Source: Nitrospirillum pindoramense
GTDB lineage: Bacteria; Pseudomonadota; Alphaproteobacteria; Azospirillales; Azospirillaceae
NCBI RefSeq assembly: GCF_007827955.1
Contig: NZ_VITR01000002.1
Span: 186,001 to 250,000, forward strand
DNA: 64,000 nt
Direction of reading: 5' to 3'
Shown in pieces: positions 1-9,299 of the stretch. How positions within the stretch are numbered: position 1 is the first letter of the stretch; the number at the start of each line of letters is the position of its first letter. Both the position numbers and the translations under genes were made by a program. Below the pieces are notes generated by a model. The model did not search any database. It was not told the DNA's origin and was given only the letters and a program-made list of their open reading frames with translations.

Positions 1-2463
1 CAAGAGAAGACCTTCTCGATTCAACTGGTGATCGAGCGCCATAACCAGAACGTGGGCGTGCTGAAGGTCAGCGTCGACCGCTACCTGATCGCGCTGGATT
101 TCTTCCGTCGTTCCGCCATCGTGCTGGGCGTCGGCCTGGTGTGGACGGTGGCCCTGATCCTGGTCGTGGTCTTCTACATCTCGCTGTCCAAGCCCTTCCT
201 GCGGCTGACCCACGGCATCGCCGCGGTGGATGCCCGCCGTCCGGCCGATGTGCTGCTGACCGTGCCCCCGCAGCATGCTGATGACGAGCTGGGCCTGCTG
301 GCCCGCACCACCAATGACCTGCTGCTGGAATTCGACCGGGCGCTGGTGGAGTGCGAACGGGTGGAGGCCCGCCTGCGCGAGCGAGAGACGCATCTGTCCG
401 GCATCATGGACAACGTGGCCGATGGCATCATCACCCTGGATGAGGATTTGCGGGTCGCCACCATGAACCGCGCGGCCCACCTGCTGTTCGGCTATGAGCC
501 GGGCCAGGCGGCGGGCCAGCCCTTCGTCGGCTTCATCGCCGATGAGGATTGGCCGCGCGTTTCGACGGAACTGATGGCCTGCCTGCGCCGCCAGGGGGGC
601 AGCCATGGCGGCGAGCAGCGGGCGGAGGTGCAGGGCCGCCGGCAGGACGGCACCACCTTCGCCATGGCCTTCGGCGTCAGCCAGATGCGGCTGGGCGATC
701 GTCGCACCGCCATCTGCGTCGTCCAGGACATCACCCAGCGCAAACGGTCGGAACGGGCCTTGCGGGAAAGCGAGGAGCGGCTGAAGCAGGCCGTCAGCGC
801 CACCCGCTCCGGCGTGTTCGACGCCGACTTCGCCACCGGCCTGACGTGGTGGAGCCCGGAGTTCCTGGAGATGCTGGGCTATCCCGGCGGCGCCAGCCCC
901 TGGCACGACAAGCCGCTGGAAGCGCTGCTGCACCCGGACGACGCCCCAGCGACCATGAGCACCATCGAGCGCTATCTGTCCGGGGACAGCGGCGACTATC
1001 TCAGCGTCTTCCGCCTACGCAAAAGCGATGGCAGCTGGCTGTGGATCGAGGCGCGCGGCCTGGCCATCCGGGACGAGCGGGGCCGCCCCGTGCGCTTCAC
1101 CGGCACCATGACCGACGTGACCGACCGCAAGCGCTTCGAGGAGCAGCTGCTGTACGTTAGTACCCACGACCCCCTGACCGGCCTGGCCAACCGCACCTTG
1201 CTGCAGGACCGATTGCAGCACGCCATCGCCCACGGCGCCCGCAAGGGCACCTCCGTCGCCGTGCTGGTCATGGACCTGGACCGCTTCAAACTGGTCAACG
1301 ACAGCCTGGGCAGCCAGGTGGGCGACAAGCTGCTGCGCGCCCTGGGCCAACGCCTGGTGTCCTGCGTGCGCGCCGCCGACACGGTGGGCCGCATGGGGGC
1401 CGACGAGTTCATGGTGATCGCGGAGGATTTGCCGGAGCCGCAGGTGGCCGCCCGCATCGCCGAGGCCATCCTGGTGGGCCTGACCCGGCCCTTCGCCATC
1501 GATGGCCAGCAGTTGTTCATCACCACGTCCATCGGCATCAGCCTGTTCCCGGGCGACGCCACGGACACCGACGCCCTGCTGCGCGACGCCGCCACCGCCA
1601 TGGACAATGCCAAGGCGGCGGGCGGCAACAGCTATCAGTTCTTCACCCCGCGCATGAACGAGGAGGCGGTGGCCCGCCTGTCCATGGAGCACGCGCTGCG
1701 CGAGGCCCTGGACCTCAACCAGTTCAGCCTGCACTACCAGCCCAAGATCGACCTCGAAACACTGAATCCGGTGGGCACCGAGGCCCTGATCCGCTGGAAC
1801 CATCCGGAGATGGGCTCGGTTTCCCCCGCCCGCTTCATCCCCATGGCGGAGGAGAACGGCCTGATCGTGCCCATCGGCGAATGGGTGATGCGCACCGCCC
1901 TGGCCCAGATCCGCACCTGGCAAGAGCAAGGACTGCAACCCCTGCCCGTGGCCGTCAACGTCTCCGTCCGCCAACTGTCGTCCGGGCAGTTCGCGGAACG
2001 GGTGCGCCAGCTGCTGCAGGAGTATGGTGTGGGGCCGGAGTTCCTGGAGTTGGAGATCACCGAAACGGCGATGATGTCCAACCTGGCCTACATCGCCGAC
2101 ACCCTGGCGGAATTGCGGTCGCAGGGCATCTCCATCGCCATCGACGATTTCGGCACGGGCTATTCCTCGCTGTCCTATCTGCGCCGGCTGCCCATCACCA
2201 CGCTGAAGATCGACCGGTCCTTCGTGTCGGAGGCCACGTCGAACACCGACACCGCCGCCATCGCCGCCACCATCATCGCCATGGGACGGCAGTTGGGCCT
2301 GACGGTTGTGGCGGAGGGAATCGAGACGGAAGAGCAGCTGGACTTTCTGCGCCGGCACCAATGCGACCAGCTTCAGGGCTTCTTCTTCTCAAAACCGCGT
2401 CCCGCGGACGACTTCTGCAAAACTTTTTTGAAGCCGACAAAGATGCAGGCGGTCGCCTCCTGA
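1..2463 (+). CDS. Membrane-bound PAS-PAS-GGDEF-EAL cyclic-di-GMP protein, 5' end outside window
   Basis: The reading frame is open from base 1, so the N-terminus lies upstream; 820 residues are visible. In order: a hydrophobic membrane segment (about residues 38-61), a HAMP-like linker, two PAS/PAC sensor domains (about 125-245 and 250-380), GGDEF (about 385-550) and EAL (about 565-805). The GGDEF signature reads RMGADEF near 1390-1410, a G-to-A change at the second glycine. The EAL side is intact: EALIRW near 1780, an N-x-S motif, LEITET, IDDFGTGYSS, AEGIET and QGFFFSKP. Family knowledge makes this a probable c-di-GMP phosphodiesterase whose cyclase domain may be regulatory only; the direction of activity is inference. 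The missing part should be a periplasmic sensor with a first membrane helix. Confidence 0.95.
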   Translation, partial: QEKTFSIQLVIERHNQNVGVLKVSVDRYLIALDFFRRSAIVLGVGLVWTVALILVVVFYISLSKPFLRLTHGIAAVDARRPADVLLTVPPQHADDELGLLARTTNDLLLEFDRALVECERVEARLRERETHLSGIMDNVADGIITLDEDLRVATMNRAAHLLFGYEPGQAAGQPFVGFIADEDWPRVSTELMACLRRQGGSHGGEQRAEVQGRRQDGTTFAMAFGVSQMRLGDRRTAICVVQDITQRKRSERALRESEERLKQAVSATRSGVFDADFATGLTWWSPEFLEMLGYPGGASPWHDKPLEALLHPDDAPATMSTIERYLSGDSGDYLSVFRLRKSDGSWLWIEARGLAIRDERGRPVRFTGTMTDVTDRKRFEEQLLYVSTHDPLTGLANRTLLQDRLQHAIAHGARKGTSVAVLVMDLDRFKLVNDSLGSQVGDKLLRALGQRLVSCVRAADTVGRMGADEFMVIAEDLPEPQVAARIAEAILVGLTRPFAIDGQQLFITTSIGISLFPGDATDTDALLRDAATAMDNAKAAGGNSYQFFTPRMNEEAVARLSMEHALREALDLNQFSLHYQPKIDLETLNPVGTEALIRWNHPEMGSVSPARFIPMAEENGLIVPIGEWVMRTALAQIRTWQEQGLQPLPVAVNVSVRQLSSGQFAERVRQLLQEYGVGPEFLELEITETAMMSNLAYIADTLAELRSQGISIAIDDFGTGYSSLSYLRRLPITTLKIDRSFVSEATSNTDTAAIAATIIAMGRQLGLTVVAEGIETEEQLDFLRRHQCDQLQGFFFSKPRPADDFCKTFLKPTKMQAVAS

Positions 2464-2566
2464 ACCCGGCTTGACGCCTACTGGCAACCCTCCAAACACC
2501 CCCGCCAGCCCCCCGGAATCCGAGTTGAACGGCGTTGCAGATTTGCCCTATTCGGCCCGGAATCCC

Positions 2567-2583
2567 TTGATCCTGCTCATCAA
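2567..2583. promoter_or_regulatory. Inverted repeat TTGAT-N7-ATCAA upstream of the DUF1302 gene
   Basis: Perfect 5-base arms separated by 7 bases, about 120 bases before the DUF1302 start. The arms resemble an FNR/FixK half-site, but the spacer is 7 instead of 4, so I do not call it an FNR box. It may be an operator for the downstream operon; that is only a suggestion. Confidence 0.25.
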
Positions 2584-2701
2584 TGCTTGACGAGCCGGGC
2601 GGGAAAACCGACTCTTTGCCCAGAGAGGCTGGACACGGTCCCTGACAGGAATGCCAGGAACGGCCGCGTCTCAAAAAATAACGTACTGGGAGGAAAGACG
2701 C

Positions 2702-4927
2702 ATGGTGGCGAACGTCTTTGGAAAGTCGTGCCTGAAATCTCGCATTCTGACAGGCGTCAGCGTTGCCGCGCTGGGCACGTCGCTATTCGCGTCGATGCCG
2801 GCACGCGCCCTGGACTTCAATTCCGGCGACCTTCAGGGCAGCTTCAACACCACCTTGACCTTCGGCGGCCTGATCCGCGTGCAGGAGCGTGACAAGAACC
2901 TGGTGGGCAAGGCCAACGGCGGCAACGCCGCCTCCATCAACCAGGACAACGGCGACCTGAACTACGGCACCGGCCTGGTGTCGACCACCGGCCGCATGAC
3001 CAATGAACTGAAGCTGGACTACGACAACATCGGCTTCTTCGGCCGCGCGACCTTCTTCTACGACCCCATCAACAACGATGCGAACAGCACGGCCGGCGCC
3101 CGCACCGGCGCCTTCACGCTGAGTTCCACCGCCCGCGACCAGTCGGCGGCCTACGCCCGGCTGCTGGACGCCTACGCCTATGGCAACTTCGACCTGGGTG
3201 GCGGCACGTCGCTCAGCATGCGCGTCGGCAACCAGGTGCTGAGCTGGGGTGAAAGCACCTTCATTCCCAACGGCATCAACGCCATCAACCCGGTGGACGT
3301 CTCGGCGCTGCACCAGCCCGGCACGGAACTGAAGGAAGTGTTCCTGCCGGTGCCGATGATCAGCGCCAACCTGGGCCTGACCAACAACCTCAGCCTGGAA
3401 GCCTTCTACCAGTTCAAATGGGAGAAGACGCTGCTGGACCCGGCGGGCACCTATTTCAGCAGCGACGACGCGCTGTCACCGGGCGCCCGCTACCTGTCCC
3501 TGCCCTTCGGCAACCCGCTGGCCAAGGACAGCCCCTTCCAGGGCGCCATCGAGACCAACGGCACCGTCAAGAACCCCATCCTGGGCCAGGTCACCCCCAT
3601 CGCCCCGTTCGGCACCAACGTGCCGCGCCTGAACGACCACAACGGCCGCGACGACGGGCAGTTCGGCTTCGGCGTCCACTATTCGGTGCCGGAACTGGAC
3701 GACACCGACTTTGGCTTCTTCTTCATGAAGTACAACAACCGGGTGCCCGACCTGTCGGTGAAGGTGGGCAGCTTCGGTGACTTCGCCTCAAACCCCGAGA
3801 CGTTCAGCAACCACAGCGGCTACTACGCCGACTATGTCAACGACATCAAGATGTACGGCGTCAGCTTCAACACCAGTGTTGAAGGCATCGCCATCCAGGG
3901 CGAATACTCGTTCCGCCAGGGCCAACCCTTGCAGTATGACGCCGTGGACGTGCTGCAGGCCATGCTGGCCGCACCCTCGGTCTTCGGCTTCATCCAGACC
4001 GGCACGCAGCAGGGCGCGGCCCTGGGCGCCTCGCAGGGTGCCGCCCAGGGCACCGCCGCGGCCACCGCCGCCTATCAGACGGCGGTGAACCGGGTCCTGT
4101 CCGTCGCCGCCCCGTCCCTGGTGGGCACCAGCTTCAGCTCGCTGCCGGCCCCGGTGCAGGCCCAGGTGCAGGCCGCCATCGCCGCCGCCGGCGGGCCGGC
4201 GTCGCTTACCGCGGCCCAGGCTGCGGGTGCCGCCCAGGGCGCCGCCGCCGGCCGCACCGCCGGCGCCACCGCCGGTGCCCAGCAGGCGGCCACCGCCGCC
4301 GCCCACATCTTCAACACCAACGCGCTGATCAAGCGCCTGGGCGGCATCCAGGGCACGACGACGGCGGAAATCGAGCAGAGCGCGTCCCGCCTGTTCGGCA
4401 GCACCATCCAGGGCTATGGCCGCTACGACATCAGCCAGGTGCAGATGACCTTCACCAAGGACCTGCCGCCCATGATGGGCGCCAGCCAGGTCATCCTGTT
4501 GGGCGAGGTGGGCGCCGACATCGTGCACAACATGCCCGATGGCGTGCATTTCAGCGGCACGGGGACCAATGTGGGCGGCAACGCCAACTTCCTGGGCCTG
4601 GGCGGCATGGACAGCGTGGCCACCAGCGGCTTCGGCACCGAGTTCTCCTGGGGTTACCGCATCGTCGCCCGCTTCGACTATCTGAACGCCATCGGCGGCG
4701 TCAACCTGATGCCGCGCATCGTGTGGGAGCATGACGTCCACGGCACCACGCCGCTGCCCGTCGGCACCTTCATCGATGGCCGCAAGGCCGTGTCGGTGGG
4801 CCTGACCGCCACCTTCCTGGACAAGTGGTCGGCCGATGTGAACTACACCAACTTCTTCGGCGGTGGTGACTTCAACCTGATCAACGATCGTGACTTCATC
4901 AGCTTCAGCCTGAAGTATTCCTTCTAA
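2702..4927 (+). CDS. DUF1302 family outer-membrane protein with an Ala/Gln-rich insert
   Basis: 741 residues. The start at 2702 is chosen because GGGAGGAAAG sits just upstream and a signal peptide follows (about residues 1-36, cut after ARA). The body has repeated alternating aromatic beta-strand patterns and ends in Tyr-Ser-Phe, as expected for an outer-membrane barrel. DUF1302 proteins are usually encoded with DUF1329, YCF48-like and RND/MMPL genes and are thought to take part in handling hydrophobic substrates at the envelope; the substrate is unknown. Two of the usual partners follow directly, but no DUF1329 gene is visible. Residues about 438-536 form a low-complexity Ala/Gly/Gln-rich stretch inside the barrel region, which is unusual. 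A strong hairpin lies just after the stop. Confidence 0.9.
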   Translation: MVANVFGKSCLKSRILTGVSVAALGTSLFASMPARALDFNSGDLQGSFNTTLTFGGLIRVQERDKNLVGKANGGNAASINQDNGDLNYGTGLVSTTGRMTNELKLDYDNIGFFGRATFFYDPINNDANSTAGARTGAFTLSSTARDQSAAYARLLDAYAYGNFDLGGGTSLSMRVGNQVLSWGESTFIPNGINAINPVDVSALHQPGTELKEVFLPVPMISANLGLTNNLSLEAFYQFKWEKTLLDPAGTYFSSDDALSPGARYLSLPFGNPLAKDSPFQGAIETNGTVKNPILGQVTPIAPFGTNVPRLNDHNGRDDGQFGFGVHYSVPELDDTDFGFFFMKYNNRVPDLSVKVGSFGDFASNPETFSNHSGYYADYVNDIKMYGVSFNTSVEGIAIQGEYSFRQGQPLQYDAVDVLQAMLAAPSVFGFIQTGTQQGAALGASQGAAQGTAAATAAYQTAVNRVLSVAAPSLVGTSFSSLPAPVQAQVQAAIAAAGGPASLTAAQAAGAAQGAAAGRTAGATAGAQQAATAAAHIFNTNALIKRLGGIQGTTTAEIEQSASRLFGSTIQGYGRYDISQVQMTFTKDLPPMMGASQVILLGEVGADIVHNMPDGVHFSGTGTNVGGNANFLGLGGMDSVATSGFGTEFSWGYRIVARFDYLNAIGGVNLMPRIVWEHDVHGTTPLPVGTFIDGRKAVSVGLTATFLDKWSADVNYTNFFGGGDFNLINDRDFISFSLKYSF

Positions 4928-4936
4928 TCCTGCGCC

Positions 4937-4974
4937 GTCACGGGACCGCCGGATTTCCCTCGGCGGCCCGTGAC
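4937..4974 (+). terminator. Strong hairpin after the DUF1302 gene
   Basis: Two stacked stems (4937-4944 with 4967-4974, and 4946-4951 with 4961-4966), separated by a single unpaired A, with a 9-base loop. There is no T-run after it, so it may be a weak terminator or an mRNA-stabilising hairpin that sets the DUF1302 level relative to the two downstream genes. Confidence 0.45.
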
Positions 4975-5036
4975 AGAGCAGAATCCCTTTCCCGGTTTTA
5001 TGGGCGTCGGCCGCCGAGAGGTGGCAGGCGACTTGA

Positions 5037-6089
5037 ATGATGAGATGCCGCCCCCTCGCCGCCCGGCTTGCCACCGGCGCCCTGTCCCTGGTCCTGGCTT
5101 CCAGCCTCGCCCCTGGGGACAACCTAAGAGCGAGGGAGATGGCGACCGGCGACAGCCCCTCATCGTCCGCCATCAAGGTCACCGCGCCCATCGCCGCGAA
5201 GACCCCGGCCGCCAATGCCCCCATCCCGGCGCTGCTGGCCCCCCTCGCCCCGCGCTCTCTGATCCTGGCCGGGACGCTGGCGGGTACGCGGCTGGTGGCG
5301 GTGGGGGAACGCGGGCACATCCTGCTGTCCGACGACAACGGCCACAGCTGGCGCCAGGTGCCGGCCCCGGCCAACGCCACCTTGACCGGCGTGCGCTTCA
5401 TCGACGCCAAGCAGGGCTGGGCCGTGGGCCACGACGCCACCATCCTGCACACGACCGATGGCGGCGAAAGCTGGACCCTGCAGAACTTCGCGCCCGACTG
5501 GGAACAGCCCTTGATGGACGTGCTGTTCGACGATGCCGACCATGGCATCGCGGTGGGGGCCTACGGCCTGTTCCTGGAAACGGCCGATGGCGGCAAGACC
5601 TGGACCAAGCGCCGCATCACCGACGACGACCTGCACCTCAACGCCATCTTCGCCACCGGCGGCGACACCCGCATGGTGGTGGGCGAGGCCGGCGGCGTTT
5701 ACACCAGCCCGGACAAGGGCCACACTTGGACCAAGCGGGCCCTGCCCTATGAGGGCTCGCTGTTCGGTGGCCTGATGGTGGACGACAAGACCGTCCTGGT
5801 GTTCGGCCTGCAAGGCCACGCCTTCCGCTCCACCGATGGCGGGCAGAACTGGCAGGCCATCGATACCGGCACCAAGGCTGGCCTGATGGGCGGGGTCGCC
5901 ACCCCGAACCGCCATGTCGTGCTGGTGGGCGCCCTGGGCACGGTGTTGAACAGCGCCGACGGCGGCGGCAGCTTCACATTGAGCTACCGGCCCGATCGCC
6001 TGGCCCTCGCCGACGCGGTGCGGGGCGCCGACGGCAGTCTGGTCCTGCTGGGCGACGAGGGGCCCAAGCTGGCGGGCGCGCTGCCCTAA
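5037..6089 (+). CDS. YCF48/BNR-repeat beta-propeller protein, exported
   Basis: 350 residues with an N-terminal signal-like segment (about 1-27). The rest is built of repeated units of the form D-x-G-x-x-W with following beta-strands, e.g. DNGHSW, DGGESW, DGGKTW, DKGHTW and DGGQNW, spaced about 40-45 residues apart. This is the YCF48/photosystem-II-stability-factor-like (sialidase BNR) propeller pattern. In non-photosynthetic bacteria such proteins commonly lie between DUF1302 and an RND exporter, as here, and are assumed to be periplasmic scaffolds or assembly factors for that exporter. The specific function is not known. The gene is about 110 bases after DUF1302 and 70 bases before the RND gene, on the same strand. 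Confidence 0.85.
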   Translation: MMRCRPLAARLATGALSLVLASSLAPGDNLRAREMATGDSPSSSAIKVTAPIAAKTPAANAPIPALLAPLAPRSLILAGTLAGTRLVAVGERGHILLSDDNGHSWRQVPAPANATLTGVRFIDAKQGWAVGHDATILHTTDGGESWTLQNFAPDWEQPLMDVLFDDADHGIAVGAYGLFLETADGGKTWTKRRITDDDLHLNAIFATGGDTRMVVGEAGGVYTSPDKGHTWTKRALPYEGSLFGGLMVDDKTVLVFGLQGHAFRSTDGGQNWQAIDTGTKAGLMGGVATPNRHVVLVGALGTVLNSADGGGSFTLSYRPDRLALADAVRGADGSLVLLGDEGPKLAGALP

Positions 6090-6159
6090 AGCCCCCTGAC
6101 AGTCCGGCCCGCCGGCCGCTTACGCCCTTTCCGGTTTCCCCGTTTCCCCCGAGTGCCCG

Positions 6160-8538
6160 ATGACCTCCCTGCCCCGTTTCCTCGACGCCGTGATCTTCCG
6201 CCACCGGCAGGTGGTGTTGGTTCTGTTCGCGTTGACCACGGCCTTCTTCGCCTGGCAGGCCAGCCACCTGGCGGTGGACACGGCCTATGAGAAGCAGTTG
6301 CCGCAAGAACACCCCTATATGAAGACCTTCCTGCAGTATCAGAAGGAATTCGGTGGGGCCAACCGGGTGGTGGTGGCGCTGAGCGTCAAGAAGGGCGACA
6401 TCTACACGCCGGAGTTCTTCACCAAGCTGAAGCAGGTGACGGACGAGGTGTTCTTCATTCCCGGCGTGGACCGGGCCAGCGTCACCTCGCTCTTCACCCC
6501 CAACGTCCGCTTCATCGAGATCGTGGAGGACGGGTTCAGCGGCGGCAACGTCATCCCGGCGGAGTTCCAGGCCACGCCGGACTGGCTGAACGTGGTGCGC
6601 GGCAACGTGCTGAAATCAGGCCAGGTGGGCCGCCTTGTGGCGGAGGACTTCACCGCGGCATTGGTCAGCATTCAGCTGCTGGACCGCGACCCCAGCACCG
6701 GCGCCAAGCTGAATTACATGGAGGTGGCCAAGAAGCTGGAGGCCATCCGCGCCAAATACGCCGACGATGCCGTGGACATCCACATCATCGGCTTCGCCAA
6801 GGCCATGGGCGACGTGGCCGACGGCACGGTGGGCGTCATCGGATTCTTCGGCGTCGCCTTCGTCATCACCGCCATCCTGGTCTATGTCTACGGCCGGTCC
6901 TTCCGCATGACCGCCGTGCTGCTGGCCCTGTCGGTCGTCACCGTCGTGTGGCAGCTGGGCCTGCTGGTCTTGATGGGCTTGGCGATGGACCCCATGTCCA
7001 TCCTGGTACCCTTCCTGGTGTTCGCCATCGCCATCAGCCACGGCGTGCAGAACGTGGGCACCATCACGCAGGAGATCGGCAAGGGCGCCGACGCCTTTTC
7101 CGCCGCCCGCATCAGCTTCCAGCGCCTGCTGGTGCCGGGCACCAGCGCCCTGGTGGCCGACGCCATCGCCTTCCTCACCATCCGTATCGTCAAGATCCAG
7201 ATGATCCAGGAACTGGCGTTGTCGGCGTCCGTGGGCATGGTCATCATCGTCGTCACCCACCTCGTCATCCTGCCGGTTGCCCTGTCCTTCCTGTCGCTGG
7301 GCGACAGCTACCGCCGGCGGGTGGCGGGCCAGGTGGATCGCTTCGACGCGGTGTGGAAGGTCTTCACCGTCTTCGCCCGGCCCAAGGGCGCCATTCCCGC
7401 CCTGATGATCGGCCTGGCCGTGTTCGCCTGGGCACACCATGAGTCCGGCCGCCGCGTCATCGGCGACGCCGAAGCCGGCGTGCCGGAGCTGTGGCCGGAC
7501 AGCCGCTACAACAAGGATGCGGATTTCATCGCCAGCCACTTCGCCATTGGCGTCGACATCATCCAGGTCATCGCCGAGGCGCCGGCCAACGGCTGCATCG
7601 ACTACAACGTCATCTCGAAGGTGGACGACTTCGCCTGGCGGATCCGCAATGTCGACGGGGTGCAGTCCACCCTGTCGCTGCCCCAGGTCATGAAGACCGT
7701 CAACATGGGCTGGAATGAGGGCAACCTGAACTGGCGGGTGCTGCCCCGCAACAGCCAGGTGCTGGTGCGCGCCGTCTCCCCCGTCGAGACGTCCACCGGC
7801 CTGCTGAACGCCGACTGCTCGGTCATGCCCGTCATGATCTTCACCAAGGACCATAAGGCTGAGACCATCGACCGTGTGGTCAAGGCGGTGGAGGCCTACA
7901 ACAAGGCCAACGGCACGGACGCCAACGACAAGGGGCCCATCCATTTCCGCCTGGCCACGGGCAATGTCGGTGTCATGGCCGCCACCAACCAGGCGGTGAC
8001 GGCGGCCGAGACGCCCATGCTGCTGTGGGTCTACGCCACCGTGCTGGTGTTCTGCGCCATCACCTTCCGCTCCGTCGTCGGCACCATCGCCACCGTCCTG
8101 CCCCTGATCGTCGTCTCGGTGCTGTGCGACGCGTTGATGGCCGAGCTGAAGATCGGCCTCAAGACCAGCACCCTGCCGGTCACCGCCCTGGGCGTGGGCA
8201 TCGGCGTGGACTACGGCCTCTACATCTTCAACCGTCTGCAATCCTACCTGAAGCATGGCCTGGGCTTCGCCGAGGCTTACTACAAGACCTTGCAGGAAAC
8301 CGGCAGCTCCATCCTGTTCACCGCCCTCACCCTGGCCGTGGGCGTCGCCACCTGGTCCTTCTCCGCCCTGAAGTTCCAGGCCAACATGGGCGAACTGCTG
8401 ACCTTCGTCTTCATCGCCAACATGTTGGGCGCCATCATCCTGCTGCCCGCCATCGCCGCCACGCTCTATCGCCTGTTCCCCCGCCTGTTCGAGGGCGAGG
8501 TCAAGCGCGCGCAGAAGCGGACCTTCGCGGCGCACTGA
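6160..8538 (+). CDS. RND superfamily exporter, MMPL/SSD-type
   Basis: 792 residues with the classic two-half RND layout. One N-terminal helix (about 13-35) is followed by a large periplasmic domain (about 36-215) and a membrane block of five helices (about 222-420). A second periplasmic domain (about 440-620) and a second block (about 625-780) follow. The length and single-gene organisation fit the MMPL/hydrophobe-type RND family and not the HAE efflux family (about 1,030 residues). The N-terminal motif DTAYEKQLPQEHPYM is typical of the exporters paired with DUF1302/YCF48 genes. The likely role is moving a lipid-like substrate out of the inner membrane to the DUF1302 protein, energised by protons. 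Substrate unknown. Confidence 0.9.
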   Translation: MTSLPRFLDAVIFRHRQVVLVLFALTTAFFAWQASHLAVDTAYEKQLPQEHPYMKTFLQYQKEFGGANRVVVALSVKKGDIYTPEFFTKLKQVTDEVFFIPGVDRASVTSLFTPNVRFIEIVEDGFSGGNVIPAEFQATPDWLNVVRGNVLKSGQVGRLVAEDFTAALVSIQLLDRDPSTGAKLNYMEVAKKLEAIRAKYADDAVDIHIIGFAKAMGDVADGTVGVIGFFGVAFVITAILVYVYGRSFRMTAVLLALSVVTVVWQLGLLVLMGLAMDPMSILVPFLVFAIAISHGVQNVGTITQEIGKGADAFSAARISFQRLLVPGTSALVADAIAFLTIRIVKIQMIQELALSASVGMVIIVVTHLVILPVALSFLSLGDSYRRRVAGQVDRFDAVWKVFTVFARPKGAIPALMIGLAVFAWAHHESGRRVIGDAEAGVPELWPDSRYNKDADFIASHFAIGVDIIQVIAEAPANGCIDYNVISKVDDFAWRIRNVDGVQSTLSLPQVMKTVNMGWNEGNLNWRVLPRNSQVLVRAVSPVETSTGLLNADCSVMPVMIFTKDHKAETIDRVVKAVEAYNKANGTDANDKGPIHFRLATGNVGVMAATNQAVTAAETPMLLWVYATVLVFCAITFRSVVGTIATVLPLIVVSVLCDALMAELKIGLKTSTLPVTALGVGIGVDYGLYIFNRLQSYLKHGLGFAEAYYKTLQETGSSILFTALTLAVGVATWSFSALKFQANMGELLTFVFIANMLGAIILLPAIAATLYRLFPRLFEGEVKRAQKRTFAAH

Positions 8539-8548
8539 GCCTGTCCGC

Positions 8549-8595
8549 GAGCAGATTCACGCTACAAGGTGATTCCGCCTTTACGCGATCTGCTC
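8549..8595. repeat. Long-stem inverted repeat after the RND gene
   Basis: GAGCAGAT at 8549-8556 pairs with ATCTGCTC at 8588-8595, enclosing about 31 bases with further partial pairing. It lies 10 bases after the exporter stop codon and just before dispersed element copy A. It could be the exporter's terminator region or a separate palindromic repeat unit. Confidence 0.5.
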
Positions 8596-8633
8596 TAGCG
8601 TTTGCCTCCGGCGCCGGCGCCAGCATCCGCTGG

Positions 8634-8713
8634 CTTGGCTATCCTCGTTCCGCCCTGCGGTGCTCACTCCGGGGCCTGCAGTGGCAGGCCTGAAGCTACG
8701 CCCGACGGAGCTT
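8634..8713 (+). repeat. Dispersed two-hairpin intergenic element, copy A
   Basis: Conserved box at 8634-8672 (ending in GCCCTGCGGTGCTCACTCCGG-like sequence, shared with copy B). A 7-bp hairpin follows (8673-8679 with 8684-8690), then a weaker second hairpin (AAGCT 8693-8697 with AGCTT 8709-8713). The same order recurs at 31266-31349 (+) and 26761-26845 (-). It sits between convergent genes, downstream of the RND exporter. Confidence 0.6.
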
Positions 8714-8728
8714 TCGTTTTCGGCACCG

Positions 8729-9247
8729 TTACTGCGCCTTCGACTGCGCCGCCTCCCATTCCGGGTCGACCGTGCCGCCGTCCAGGATGAAGCGCCAGGG
8801 GGCGTCCCTGGTGGCCCGGCGCCAGACGGTGACGTAGCGCACGGGCGGGCGTTCCACCACCGTGCCATCGGGCTTCCTGAGGCGGGAGCGGGCCTTGCCC
8901 CAACTATAGCCCAAGGTGCCGTCGGCGGAGACTGAGGCGTCCTCCGGCGCCCATTCCAGCTCCAGCCCAGCGGGGAACAGGGTGGCCAACGCCGCCCGGT
9001 CCACCTTGGCCCGCGGACGGTTCAGCAGCGTGACCTCCTCAGCGGCGAAGGCCTGGAACGCGGCCCCCACATCGGTCTCCCGCGCCTTGGCGGCGAAGGC
9101 TCGGTCGGTGTCCAGGATCTCCTGAGCCGGGTTAACGGCAGCGGGGTCAACAGCGGCGGAGTTGCCGGGCCGCTGGCTCGCGCCCGTCAGCAAGGGGACG
9201 GCCAAGGCCCAGGCGGCCACCCCCAGGGAAAAACGCAAACGGGACAT
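8729..9247 (-). CDS. SnoaL/DUF4440-like (NTF2 fold) secreted protein
   Basis: 172 residues. The start at 9247 is chosen because GGAGG lies 7 bases upstream and a signal peptide follows (about residues 1-24, MSRLRFSLGVAAWALAVPLL). The mature part has the pattern of a cone-shaped NTF2-like domain: an N-terminal helix (IL-DTDRAFAAKARETDVGAAFQAFAA), a central SWGKARSR strand region, and a C-terminal strand ending WRFILDGGTVDPEW. DUF4440 proteins have no single known function; some are small-molecule hydrolases or binding proteins. No catalytic residues can be assigned. The gene is convergent with the RND exporter and follows the autotransporter on the same strand, beyond a terminator. Confidence 0.75.
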   Translation of the reverse strand: MSRLRFSLGVAAWALAVPLLTGASQRPGNSAAVDPAAVNPAQEILDTDRAFAAKARETDVGAAFQAFAAEEVTLLNRPRAKVDRAALATLFPAGLELEWAPEDASVSADGTLGYSWGKARSRLRKPDGTVVERPPVRYVTVWRRATRDAPWRFILDGGTVDPEWEAAQSKAQ

Positions 9248-9299
9248 GGTCTTATCCTCCCTCGCGTCCTTGTTCCTGGCCGCCAGGGTAGCAACAAAA

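Noticed and set aside
2567-2583. FNR box reading of TTGAT-N7-ATCAA
   Set aside because: FNR sites need a 4-base spacer; kept only as a generic inverted repeat.
3788-5548. Minus-strand frame of 586 residues
   Set aside because: Covers the DUF1302 and YCF48 genes in antisense with no protein family pattern.
6616-8535. Minus-strand frame of 639 residues
   Set aside because: Antisense to the RND exporter; Gly/His/Asp-rich shadow of G/C-ending codons.
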